Origin: Candidatus Fermentibacterota bacterium
GTDB lineage: Bacteria > JAFGKV01
NCBI GenBank assembly: GCA_016928395.1
Contig: JAFGKV010000127.1
Span: 1-21,268, forward strand
Length of the DNA stretch: 21,268 bases
Direction: 5' to 3'
Each line of letters opens with the position of its first letter. Position 1 is the first letter of the stretch. The translations under genes and the position numbers were made by a program. The notes under the pieces were generated by a model. The model did not search any database. It was not told where the DNA came from and was given only the letters and a program-made list of their open reading frames with translations. Shown in pieces: positions 7,871 through 13,773 of the stretch.

Positions 7871-7950
7871 GCGGCACCGTTGCCTTGTAGGGGCGACCGT
7901 CTCTGGTCGCCCCGAGTGCGGGAGGGCAGAGACGCCCTCCCCTACGGGGA
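7871..7950. repeat. REPIN-like double hairpin with complementary loops
   Basis: Hairpin 1 has a 9-bp perfect stem, GGGGCGACC (7890-7898) with GGTCGCCCC (7905-7913), and loop GTCTCT. Hairpin 2 has an 8-bp perfect stem, GGGAGGGC (7920-7927) with GCCCTCCC (7934-7941), and loop AGAGAC. The two loops are exact reverse complements, so the hairpins are inverted copies of one design. GTAGGGG (7887-7893) and CCCCTAC (7939-7945) form short terminal inverted repeats. Parts of this element recur at 12042-12068 and 12248-12286. Confidence 0.8.
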
Positions 7951-7979
7951 TGTCCACCGCACCTCTGCCCTTATTGCGC

Positions 7980-8008
7980 TTGACTGCGGAGTCGCTGCCG
8001 CGCACTAT
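7980..8008 (+). promoter_or_regulatory. Possible sigma-70-like promoter of the DUF3078 gene
   Basis: TTGACT (7980-7985) is followed after 17 bases by CACTAT (8003-8008), 48 bases before the start codon. The -35 is good and the -10 matches only three of six positions, so this is tentative. Confidence 0.25.
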
Positions 8009-8056
8009 CACGGTCTTGTTGTGTGCCTGTGGAATCCGCAACACAAGGAGGTTCGA

Positions 8057-8929
8057 ATGCGCGTGCTCATGGCCGTGTGCATGATGGCCCTGGCCTTGCC
8101 GGCCATGGCCTGGGAGAAATCGGCCGATCTCGGCCTGAACTTCAACCAGACTGCCTATAGCAACTCATGGACTGGCGGCGAGTCCGGCGCCATCACGTGG
8201 ACCTTCACTGGCAACCTCGCTGCCCAGAAACAGATGAGCCCCAAGGTCCATTGGGGCAACCAGCTCAAGCTCCAGTTCGGCCAGACTCACAATCAGGCCA
8301 CTGCGGGTGATGGCTCAAAAAACTGGGAGTCTCCCCAGAAGTCATCAGACCGGATCTTCCTGGAGAGCATCGCCAAGTTGACCCTGGGCGCCTTTGTGGA
8401 TCCATACACCGCGTTCACCTTCGAGAGTCAATTCTACGATGCCAGCGTGCCGCGCGTGCCGCGCTACATCAATCCCATGCTCCTCACGGAGTCTATTGGT
8501 GCCGGCAAGACCCTCATCAAGAATGAGCACACGGAACTGCTCTCCCGTCTCGGGTTCGCCATCCGTGAGCGGTTCGACCGTGTGGTCATAGACATCGCCA
8601 CAGAGGAGACCGAGATGGAGACCACCACCGACGGCGGTCTCGAATGGGTCAGCGACTTCAGCCACACACTCAGCGACAACGCCAAGTATGTGTCGAAGCT
8701 GCGGGTGTTCCAGGCCGTCTTCAGCAACGCCGCCGATGATCTGGAGGGCTTACCCAACGAGGACTACTGGAAGACCGCCGACATCGCCTGGGAGAATGCG
8801 CTCTCGGCAACTGTCTCCAAGTACCTGCAGTTCTCTCTGTTTGCCGAAGTTCTCTACGACAAGGAACTCGATCTCCGGGGCCGCTTCCGCGAGGTCCTCG
8901 GCGTCGGAATCGCCTACAAGCTGTTCTAA
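8057..8929 (+). CDS. DUF3078 family outer-membrane beta-barrel protein
   Basis: This 290-residue protein has a Sec signal peptide (about 1-18, MRVLMAVCMMALALPAMA). The mature start 'WEKSADLGLNFNQTAYSNSW' and 'TGGESGAITWTFTGNL' match DUF3078 proteins. The remainder alternates amphipathic strands, as expected for a barrel: 'HWGNQLKLQFGQT', 'PYTAFTFESQFYD' and 'YLQFSLFAEVLYD'. The last residue is phenylalanine (GVGIAYKLF), the usual signal for assembly into the outer membrane. The family has no established substrate, and a porin or structural role is possible. AAGGAGG at 8045-8051 sits five bases before the ATG and fixes the start. A longer in-frame extension reaching 7529 would hide the signal peptide and run back into the previous gene, so it is rejected. 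The gene converges on the DUF362 gene. Confidence 0.88.
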   Translation: MRVLMAVCMMALALPAMAWEKSADLGLNFNQTAYSNSWTGGESGAITWTFTGNLAAQKQMSPKVHWGNQLKLQFGQTHNQATAGDGSKNWESPQKSSDRIFLESIAKLTLGAFVDPYTAFTFESQFYDASVPRVPRYINPMLLTESIGAGKTLIKNEHTELLSRLGFAIRERFDRVVIDIATEETEMETTTDGGLEWVSDFSHTLSDNAKYVSKLRVFQAVFSNAADDLEGLPNEDYWKTADIAWENALSATVSKYLQFSLFAEVLYDKELDLRGRFREVLGVGIAYKLF

Positions 8930-8935
8930 GCGCAA

Positions 8936-8966
8936 GGCAGCGTGCGCGAGACCGTCGCGGGCTGCC
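8936..8966. terminator. Hairpin between convergent genes
   Basis: GGCAGC (8936-8941) and CGCGA (8945-8949) pair with TCGCG (8955-8959) and GCTGCC (8961-8966), leaving a five-base loop and small internal bulges. It begins seven bases after the DUF3078 stop and lies before the end of the opposing DUF362 gene. There is no T tract, so the terminator function is inferred from position. Confidence 0.45.
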
Positions 8967-9011
8967 TGCTCGAGGGGTAGCGTGCGGGCTGCCGCGGTCG
9001 GAGGCCGATTC

Positions 9012-9968
9012 CTACGCGGCGATTTCCTTTATGGCGAGTGCTGCCAAATCCATCTCGCCCACGCCCAACTCACGGGCGATGCGGATATGATGAAAAGGCG
9101 TGATGTCGCCCCAGAAGGCATGGGCGGTGTACGCATCAATGGCCACGGGATCGACGCCGGCGATGACAGTCTGGGCGACCCGCACCTCGCCGGGGCCGCT
9201 GGGGCCGTTGGTCAGGAGCACGTGGTTCGCATCCATGATGATGAGATCCTGCCGCACGGCCGAGTTCAGTTCCGCGATGCACCTATGGAGATCGAGCCTG
9301 TGGAATCGCAGGCGGTCCCAGGTGATGCCCATGAGGTTCTTCATCGACAGTGTCACGCCCGATCCGGCGTGATGCTTGGCGATGGGCATATTGATGAAGA
9401 CATCGGCATCGAGCACATCGGCCGATACCATGTCGGTGCGCAGGAGTACTCCGCGGGGAATCGGTATCTCCCGGTAGAGATCAGCCGTGGTGAGCGCTTT
9501 CACCGCGCCGCCAGCACGTTCTGCGGCTGCGCCGATCCCGTTGGCGGCGAACAGGCTTGCCTCGTCATGGCTTACGAGCAGCACCTCCCTAGCCCCGGCC
9601 TTCATGCATCCGGAGACGACCACCTCGACGAGATCCGGATGCGTGTTGATAGCCAGTTCCGGCCTGCCGCGTCCCACGGGATTCGGCTTGATCACCACCC
9701 GGCTGCCGGGCTTTACGAAGGCGCTGAATCCCCCAAGCGCTTCCACGGCGGCGCGGCAGTTGTCCGCAGGAGACGGGCCTCTGGCGACGGCAAGATCAAT
9801 GGGGAGGGTCAGGAGCCTATCCGCGGCGTACGCCAGCCCGGGTGATCCCAGTGCCGCGCCCGCACCCAGGGCGGCGGTCTTCCGGAGGAAGTCTCTGCGG
9901 GACAGCCTGCTCATGGCGTTCAGTAGTGTTCGCGCGGGACGACGGCTTCGTGGATCCTGGTCGTGCAT
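9012..9968 (-). CDS. DUF362 family protein with Tat signal
   Basis: This is a 318-residue protein. A twin-arginine signal, SRRDFLRK at residues 23-30, is followed by a hydrophobic stretch ending near 'GLAYAA' (about 49). The mature part has the DUF362 hallmarks 'VVIKPNPVGRG', 'THPDLVEVVVSGCMKAGARE', 'FINMPIAKHHAGSGVTLSMK', 'NLMGI' and 'GVDPVAIDAY'. Only two cysteines are seen, so the 4Fe-4S ferredoxin part present in some relatives is absent. The protein should be folded in the cytoplasm and exported by Tat, but its activity is unknown. AGGAGGT lies seven bases before the ATG at 9968 and touches the stop codon of the upstream TPR gene, which implies translational coupling. An internal ATG at 9914, at residue 19 just before the twin arginines, is a possible alternative start. 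Confidence 0.9.
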   Translation of the reverse strand: MHDQDPRSRRPARTLLNAMSRLSRRDFLRKTAALGAGAALGSPGLAYAADRLLTLPIDLAVARGPSPADNCRAAVEALGGFSAFVKPGSRVVIKPNPVGRGRPELAINTHPDLVEVVVSGCMKAGAREVLLVSHDEASLFAANGIGAAAERAGGAVKALTTADLYREIPIPRGVLLRTDMVSADVLDADVFINMPIAKHHAGSGVTLSMKNLMGITWDRLRFHRLDLHRCIAELNSAVRQDLIIMDANHVLLTNGPSGPGEVRVAQTVIAGVDPVAIDAYTAHAFWGDITPFHHIRIARELGVGEMDLAALAIKEIAA

Positions 9969-9979
9969 GACCTCACCTC

Positions 9980-11545
9980 CTAGTTGTCGGCGCCTGCCAA
10001 GGCCTGGCGGGCCTGCGGGGTTCGTGGATCGTCAGGAGCGAGTTCGATGAACCGCCGGTAGGCATCACCGGCTCTCTCGCCATTGCCCAGTCTCTCGCAG
10101 GCGGTGGCCAGCATGAAGTAGGAGTTGGCGAAGAGCGAGTCGAGTTGAATAGCCCGCTCATATGCGCGCACCGCGTCTTCGACCTGCCCGGCCGCCAGAA
10201 GGCCTTCTCCAAGACTGTCGTAGGCATTGGCATCCTCCGGCGCCGCCTCGACGTAACGGCGGAAGTAAGGGAGCGCGCGTTCCGCCTCATTCTGGCCGAG
10301 TAAGGCGTAGCCCATTCGGTTGAGGGCGTTCGGGTCGTCTGGGTTCTCACTGAGGAACGCGGCGAACTCCCGTTCGGCGTCGTCGAGCCTGTTCTCCCCC
10401 GCATAGGCCATTCCCAACAGGATGCGGGTGTGCCCTTCGTCAGGCGCCAGGTCTCGCGCTTTCTCCAAAGCCGCCACGGCCTTGGCATTCGCACGCGACT
10501 GCAAATAGAACGTGCCCAGCGCGCGGTGTGCCGCCGGATCATCGGGAGTGCGCAGCGCCGTTGCCTCGGCATCCGCCACCATGGTGAAATGGTCGAGCTG
10601 GAGCTGGGCATTGGGCATCATACGCCGATCCGGCAATGACGCGAGCAGGGCGGCCAGCTCGCTGGCGCCGCGGGTAAAGTCGCCCTCCAGAGTCGTGGTG
10701 GCCACGACTCTGCGGAACGAGGCACAGAGCCGAAGCGTCTCATTCGCCGAGCGCGAAAGGACCGTGTCGCACCGGGCGATGGCCATTTCATAGTCGGGCA
10801 CGGCGAAGTCCTGGGCGGTTCGGGCATAGACCAGATAGTCATCCCAGTCGAACTCAGCATGCCGGTCCACGAAGGATCGCTGCTGCAGCGCCACCCCGAA
10901 TACCGGCGCGAACGGGTAGTCGCGGACCACACGGACGAAGCAGTCCGCCGCGCGCGTCGAGTCGCCAGCAGCCTGATAGGCCTCCCCGAGGCGAAACACG
11001 ATCTGGGCAGCGGCATGCGGCGCCAGGGAGGGCTGGAGCGCCTTCTCGTACAGCATGATCACGCGATCGCGGTCTCCGCTCTGGTAGAGGCAATCCGCAG
11101 CAGCCAGGGACACCTCATTCACCCACTGGGCCGACGGGGCCTCCGCTTCACGGCCGGCCAGTTCCAGGGCGCTGCCATAGGCCTCAGCCGCCTTTGCCCA
11201 CGAGGAGGATGCCACGAGGCATTCGGCCTTTCTGCGGGCCGCTTCCGGCGCATAGGCGCTTTCGGGGTAACGAGCGACAACCACATCGAACGCATCCACC
11301 GCGCCCACGGTATCCTGGAGCGCCAGGAGTCGCAGATTCGCAGCGCCGAAGGCGGCTGTGGCCGCGAGACGATGCTGTGGATCCTCGCGCAGGAGTCCCT
11401 CGTAGATCTCGAGAGCATCCTGGTAGTCTCCGGCCACTTCCAGGGCGACCGCATCACGGAAGTGCTCCCGGGCCTGGGAGCATGGCGGGCGGGTAATGAG
11501 CATGGCCATGGCGGCCCACGCTCCCCACGACAAGGGTCTGAACAT
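9980..11545 (-). CDS. Secreted/periplasmic tetratricopeptide repeat protein
   Basis: This 521-residue protein begins with a signal peptide (about 1-25, MFRPLSWGAWAAMAMLITRP then CSQA). TPR helix pairs cover most of the rest. An N-terminal set (about 26-210) includes 'GDYQDALEIYEGLLREDPQH' and 'SGDRDRVIMLYEKALQ'. A central region (about 220-345) is less regular. At least four well-formed repeats follow at about 350-515, such as 'ALGTFYLQSRANAKAVAAL', 'LLGMAYAGENRLDDAEREF' and 'YDSLGEGLLAAGQVEDAV'. TPR proteins serve as interaction scaffolds, and the partner is not evident. GGAGGAG lies just before the ATG at 11545. An upstream in-frame ATG at 11665 would hide the signal peptide and overlap the likely promoter. 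The DUF362 gene follows 11 bases downstream in the same operon. Confidence 0.87.
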   Translation of the reverse strand: MFRPLSWGAWAAMAMLITRPPCSQAREHFRDAVALEVAGDYQDALEIYEGLLREDPQHRLAATAAFGAANLRLLALQDTVGAVDAFDVVVARYPESAYAPEAARRKAECLVASSSWAKAAEAYGSALELAGREAEAPSAQWVNEVSLAAADCLYQSGDRDRVIMLYEKALQPSLAPHAAAQIVFRLGEAYQAAGDSTRAADCFVRVVRDYPFAPVFGVALQQRSFVDRHAEFDWDDYLVYARTAQDFAVPDYEMAIARCDTVLSRSANETLRLCASFRRVVATTTLEGDFTRGASELAALLASLPDRRMMPNAQLQLDHFTMVADAEATALRTPDDPAAHRALGTFYLQSRANAKAVAALEKARDLAPDEGHTRILLGMAYAGENRLDDAEREFAAFLSENPDDPNALNRMGYALLGQNEAERALPYFRRYVEAAPEDANAYDSLGEGLLAAGQVEDAVRAYERAIQLDSLFANSYFMLATACERLGNGERAGDAYRRFIELAPDDPRTPQARQALAGADN

Positions 11546-11611
11546 ACACTCCTCCGAATGGAGATGAAGACGACCCGGCCGCACGACCGGCAGATTGATT
11601 CCCGAGCAGGG

Positions 11612-11640
11612 ATGATAGGAAGGTCGAAAGGCAAAGACAA
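11612..11640 (-). promoter_or_regulatory. Likely sigma-70-like promoter of the TPR-DUF362 operon
   Basis: Read on the minus strand, TTGTCT (11640-11635) and TATCAT (11617-11612) are separated by exactly 17 bases and lie about 67 bases upstream of the TPR gene start. Both boxes match four of six consensus positions. No operator was recognised. Confidence 0.4.
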
Positions 11641-11840
11641 CACCCGAGCCCACGGCGGATAGCATATCCGCACGTAACGCCGGTAGCCAAGCAACAAAGC
11701 GGCCATGCGGTGATCAAGGGCCATCGGTCTCCAAGCCACCGTCTGCAGAGCGTGAGCCGAGGGGCGCGAGCGCACACGTGTACGCTGCGAGTGTACACCG
11801 GAGTCCTGGTGTCTCCCCCCGAAGCACAGTGATGAGCATA

Positions 11841-11870
11841 GCCAGCTATTCTAATATTAGAATAGCTGGC
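11841..11870. repeat. Perfect 30-bp palindrome, copy 2 of a covarying pair
   Basis: GCCAGCTATTCTAAT (11841-11855) is followed directly by its exact reverse complement (11856-11870). The central 20 bases differ from the 7757-7786 copy at one position, and the outer five bases on each side are different but still fully paired. It is about 300 bases upstream of the TPR gene start. Confidence 0.85.
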
Positions 11871-12041
11871 CGGAACGGTTTCAGACGGATCGGGACACGG
11901 GCCTGCGGCCAATTCTGGGCACGGAATGCGGGTACCGGTACGGGCTTTGTTCGAGAGTACATGGGTCTGCCATCCGAACGCTCTCGCCATCGGACACACT
12001 CGATTCCGATGCCGAGTGCGACCCCGGCCCGTTCGCCCCCT

Positions 12042-12068
12042 GGCGACCAGGGACGATCACCCCTACAA
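12042..12068. repeat. REPIN-like element, degenerate inverted copy
   Basis: The 27 bases from GGCGACCAGG to CCCCTACAA match the reverse complement of 7887-7913 with three differences. The original stem is broken by these changes. A new 6-bp hairpin, CCCTGG (12038-12043) with CCAGGG (12047-12052), overlaps its left end. Confidence 0.65.
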
Positions 12069-12145
12069 CGGCCGGTTGCCATCCGGCCGTGTCTCTCAAC
12101 CCCGAAGAATCCGAGGGCATCCCCGCCGTCAGAGTCCCGCCGTGT
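12068..12145. repeat. Hairpin plus partial copy of the dispersed module
   Basis: ACGGCCGG (12068-12075) pairs perfectly with CCGGCCGT (12083-12090). It is followed by 'tctctcaacc', 'gaagaatccgaggg' and 'gccgtcagagtcccg', which match the central part of the modules at 1-91 and 12331-12449. The GAACCCT tail is missing from this copy. Confidence 0.65.
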
Positions 12146-12163
12146 TCCAGAGAACATGCAAGG

Positions 12164-12247
12164 CTCGTACTCATACTCGTACTCGTACTCGAGCTTGGAT
12201 TCCCGGCTCGCCGATTACGACAACGATACCGACACCGACCCCGAGGC
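12164..12247. repeat. Two opposed hexamer arrays
   Basis: Five CTCRTA-like units (12164-12193, the last one CTCGAG) are followed, after an 18-base spacer, by six CGANNN units (12212-12247: CGATTA, CGACAA, CGATAC, CGACAC, CGACCC, CGAGGC). In the phase TACGAC the second array is roughly the reverse complement of the first, so the two halves could fold into an imperfect hairpin. The hexamer period preserves any reading frame, but nothing suggests translation. Confidence 0.75.
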
Positions 12248-12286
12248 GGGCGGAGTCAGAGCTCCGCCCCTACGAGGCAACGGTTC
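12248..12286. repeat. REPIN-like element, third copy
   Basis: GGGCGGAG (12248-12255) pairs with CTCCGCCC (12262-12269) around a six-base loop, TCAGAG. The following 'CCCCTACGAGGCAACGGT' matches the reverse complement of the left flank of the 7871-7950 element. Over 22 bases (7873-7894) there are two differences. The stem sequence differs from the first copy but remains fully paired. Confidence 0.65.
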
Positions 12287-12307
12287 CTCGCAGAGCTGGG
12301 CGGGCCT

Positions 12308-12330
12308 GATAGCTGAGGGCCGATAGCTGA
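12308..12330. repeat. Short direct repeat GATAGCTGA
   Basis: GATAGCTGA occurs at 12308-12316 and again at 12322-12330, immediately before the third dispersed module copy. It appears to be part of the same repeat cluster. Confidence 0.5.
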
Positions 12331-12449
12331 CAGCCAACTGCGGGCCGTACTCTCAACCTCGAAGAATCTGAGGGCGCGTCGCGCCGTCAGAGTCCCGACT
12401 GAACCCTGAACCCTGAACCCCGAACCCCGAACCCTGAACCCTGAACCCT
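12331..12449. repeat. Dispersed repeat module, full copy with heptamer array
   Basis: 'agccaactgc', 'tactctcaacc' and 'gaatctgaggg' follow the same order as at 1-91. An imperfect 11-bp stem follows (about 12367-12393) in which TCTGAGGGCGC faces GCGCCGTCAGA with one mismatch. The end is seven tandem heptamers, GAACCCT or GAACCCC (12401-12449), compared with two in the first copy. It stops about 29 bases beyond the tldE stop codon. Confidence 0.75.
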
Positions 12450-12477
12450 CTGAAACGTCACCTCGCCAGGCGAGGGT

Positions 12478-13773
12478 CTACACCGACTCGGTGACCGAAC
12501 TGAAGGTGAAACCCTCGCTCATGACGGCGGGCACCCGCATACTCCCGTTCACGTACTCCGGCCGGCTCAGACCGACGATGTTCTTGAAGAGCGTTACAGG
12601 AGATTCGTTGAAGCGCAGGTTTTTCACCGGGCCCGTCACTACGCCGTTCTCGATCAGGAACAACCCGTCGCGGGTCATGCCCGTCAACAGCAGCTCCTTC
12701 CGGTCTACATAGCGAATGTACCACAGCCGCTTCACCAGCAATCCACGGTGGCACGAGCCGACCAAATCCTCCACTGAGCGATCGTCGCCGCCAATGCACA
12801 GGGGGAAGAGTGATGGATCGGGAGACTCATTCTTCACGTGTGCCCAGTACCTCGTATGGTGCAGTCTGCGCACCACGCCGTCCTCGACCCATACGATGCG
12901 CCTCGAAGGAAGCCCGTCGTCGGAGAAGGGCGGCGCCGGAAGCCGCGGGTCATCGATCTCGGTGGTCAGGGTGAATCGCGAGCTGAAGAACTCTGTGCCC
13001 AGTGTGCCCGCAAAGACAGTGCTTCCTTCCTCCCCTTCCCGGGCGCCCAGGCTCATAGCCGTGAACAGGAGCAGTTCCGCCACGGCCAGAGGCTCGAGGA
13101 TTACGGTGTAGTCGCCTGGCTCCAGGGCCCGCGGATTCTGAGCGGCGTGGGCCGTGGCCGCGGCCCGGCCCGCGATCTCCTCAGGCGCGATATCCTCTGC
13201 CCGCCACGAGGCGCCCGCCGCATAGCCGCTGCCGTGGGCGCCGTGCATGGTGGTGGAGAGCGACAGCTTGGAGTGCTGGTCATAGCCGAAGAGCCCGAGC
13301 GTTGTCGCCAGCGCCGACACGCCGGACGAAGCGCTCATCAATCCACTGGGGACGAACCCCTGGGCCTTTGCCCGTTTGACAATGCCTGCCACATGATCCG
13401 CCAGAGCCGCAGGTGTCGCCTGAGCAACCTTCGGGTCGAACCGGGGCTGCGCCACAGGGTAGGATTGGGGGCCGAGGGGCGGTACGAACTCGGGGTCTTG
13501 TGGCGCTGCCAAGGCAATAGTCTGTGCCCGCTCTGCCACTCTCTCCAGTGACGCATCGTCCATGGAATTGATGATGGAACTTCCTTGACGCGTGCCGAAG
13601 GAGACTATCACCCGCAGTGATTCCTCCTCACCACTGCGGTTCTGGGTAATGGCCCCCTCCGCAAATCGCGTCGTAAGGCTTGCGCTGAAGTCATATTCGA
13701 CCTGGGCCTGCGGCGCCGATATCCGTGAGAGAACCCGGCTCAGTAATGCCTGTACGTCGTCTTTGGTTCTCAT
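12478..13773 (-). CDS. tldE: TldE/PmbA-like subunit of the TldD-TldE protease
   Basis: This 431-residue protein, close in length to PmbA/TldE (about 450), has family features including 'QVEYDFSASLTTRFAEGAIT', 'RNSGEEESLRV'-type N-terminal segments and 'LEPGDYTVILEPLAVAELL' (about 215-235). It also has 'DDGLPSRRIVWVEDGVV' and the C-terminal 'GMTRDGLFLIENGVVTGPVK', 'NLRFNESPVTLFKNIVGL'. As expected for TldE, the HExxxH zinc site of TldD is absent. TldD and TldE form a heterodimeric metalloprotease that digests unfolded peptides and matures some peptide antibiotics such as microcin B17. The start ATG overlaps the TldD stop (ATGA), with GGAGG seven bases upstream, giving tight translational coupling. 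No peptide precursor gene was seen nearby. Confidence 0.93.
   Translation of the reverse strand: MRTKDDVQALLSRVLSRISAPQAQVEYDFSASLTTRFAEGAITQNRSGEEESLRVIVSFGTRQGSSIINSMDDASLERVAERAQTIALAAPQDPEFVPPLGPQSYPVAQPRFDPKVAQATPAALADHVAGIVKRAKAQGFVPSGLMSASSGVSALATTLGLFGYDQHSKLSLSTTMHGAHGSGYAAGASWRAEDIAPEEIAGRAAATAHAAQNPRALEPGDYTVILEPLAVAELLLFTAMSLGAREGEEGSTVFAGTLGTEFFSSRFTLTTEIDDPRLPAPPFSDDGLPSRRIVWVEDGVVRRLHHTRYWAHVKNESPDPSLFPLCIGGDDRSVEDLVGSCHRGLLVKRLWYIRYVDRKELLLTGMTRDGLFLIENGVVTGPVKNLRFNESPVTLFKNIVGLSRPEYVNGSMRVPAVMSEGFTFSSVTESV

Larger units (their letters stand above)
7743..8056. other. Intergenic region with structured repeats
   Basis: This 314-base stretch without a gene holds a near-perfect palindrome (7757-7786) 15 bases after the repeat-protein stop, then a two-hairpin repeat element (7871-7950). 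A possible promoter and the ribosome site of the DUF3078 gene follow. The frame reading through it from 7529 is not a gene. Confidence 0.6.
11546..12477. other. Gene-free, repeat-rich intergenic region
   Basis: These 930 bases lie between the TPR gene start and the TldE stop. The half next to the TPR gene holds a plausible minus-strand promoter. From about 11840 to 12450 the sequence is almost continuous repeats: a perfect palindrome, two REPIN-like fragments, two copies of the dispersed module, two hexamer arrays and a heptamer array. Open frames across it have low-complexity translations and no good ribosome sites. Confidence 0.7.

Noticed and set aside
7529-8056. N-terminal extension of the DUF3078 gene
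   Set aside because: It overlaps the end of the previous gene, crosses two structured repeats and hides the signal peptide. AAGGAGG fixes the start at 8057.
8688-9845. 385-codon plus-strand frame across the DUF3078 end and the DUF362 gene
   Set aside because: It overlaps two well-supported genes, its translation lacks any recognisable motif, and it runs through the hairpin between them.
11778-12326. 182-codon plus-strand frame in the repeat nest
   Set aside because: Its 'SYSYSYS' and 'DNDTDTD' stretches are translations of the hexamer arrays. There is no ribosome site, and the region is explained by repeats.
12401-12449. Telomere or replicon end suggested by the GAACCCT array
   Set aside because: Only seven units are present, lying between intact genes, with a two-unit copy at 74-87. 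It fits a short slippage-prone repeat.
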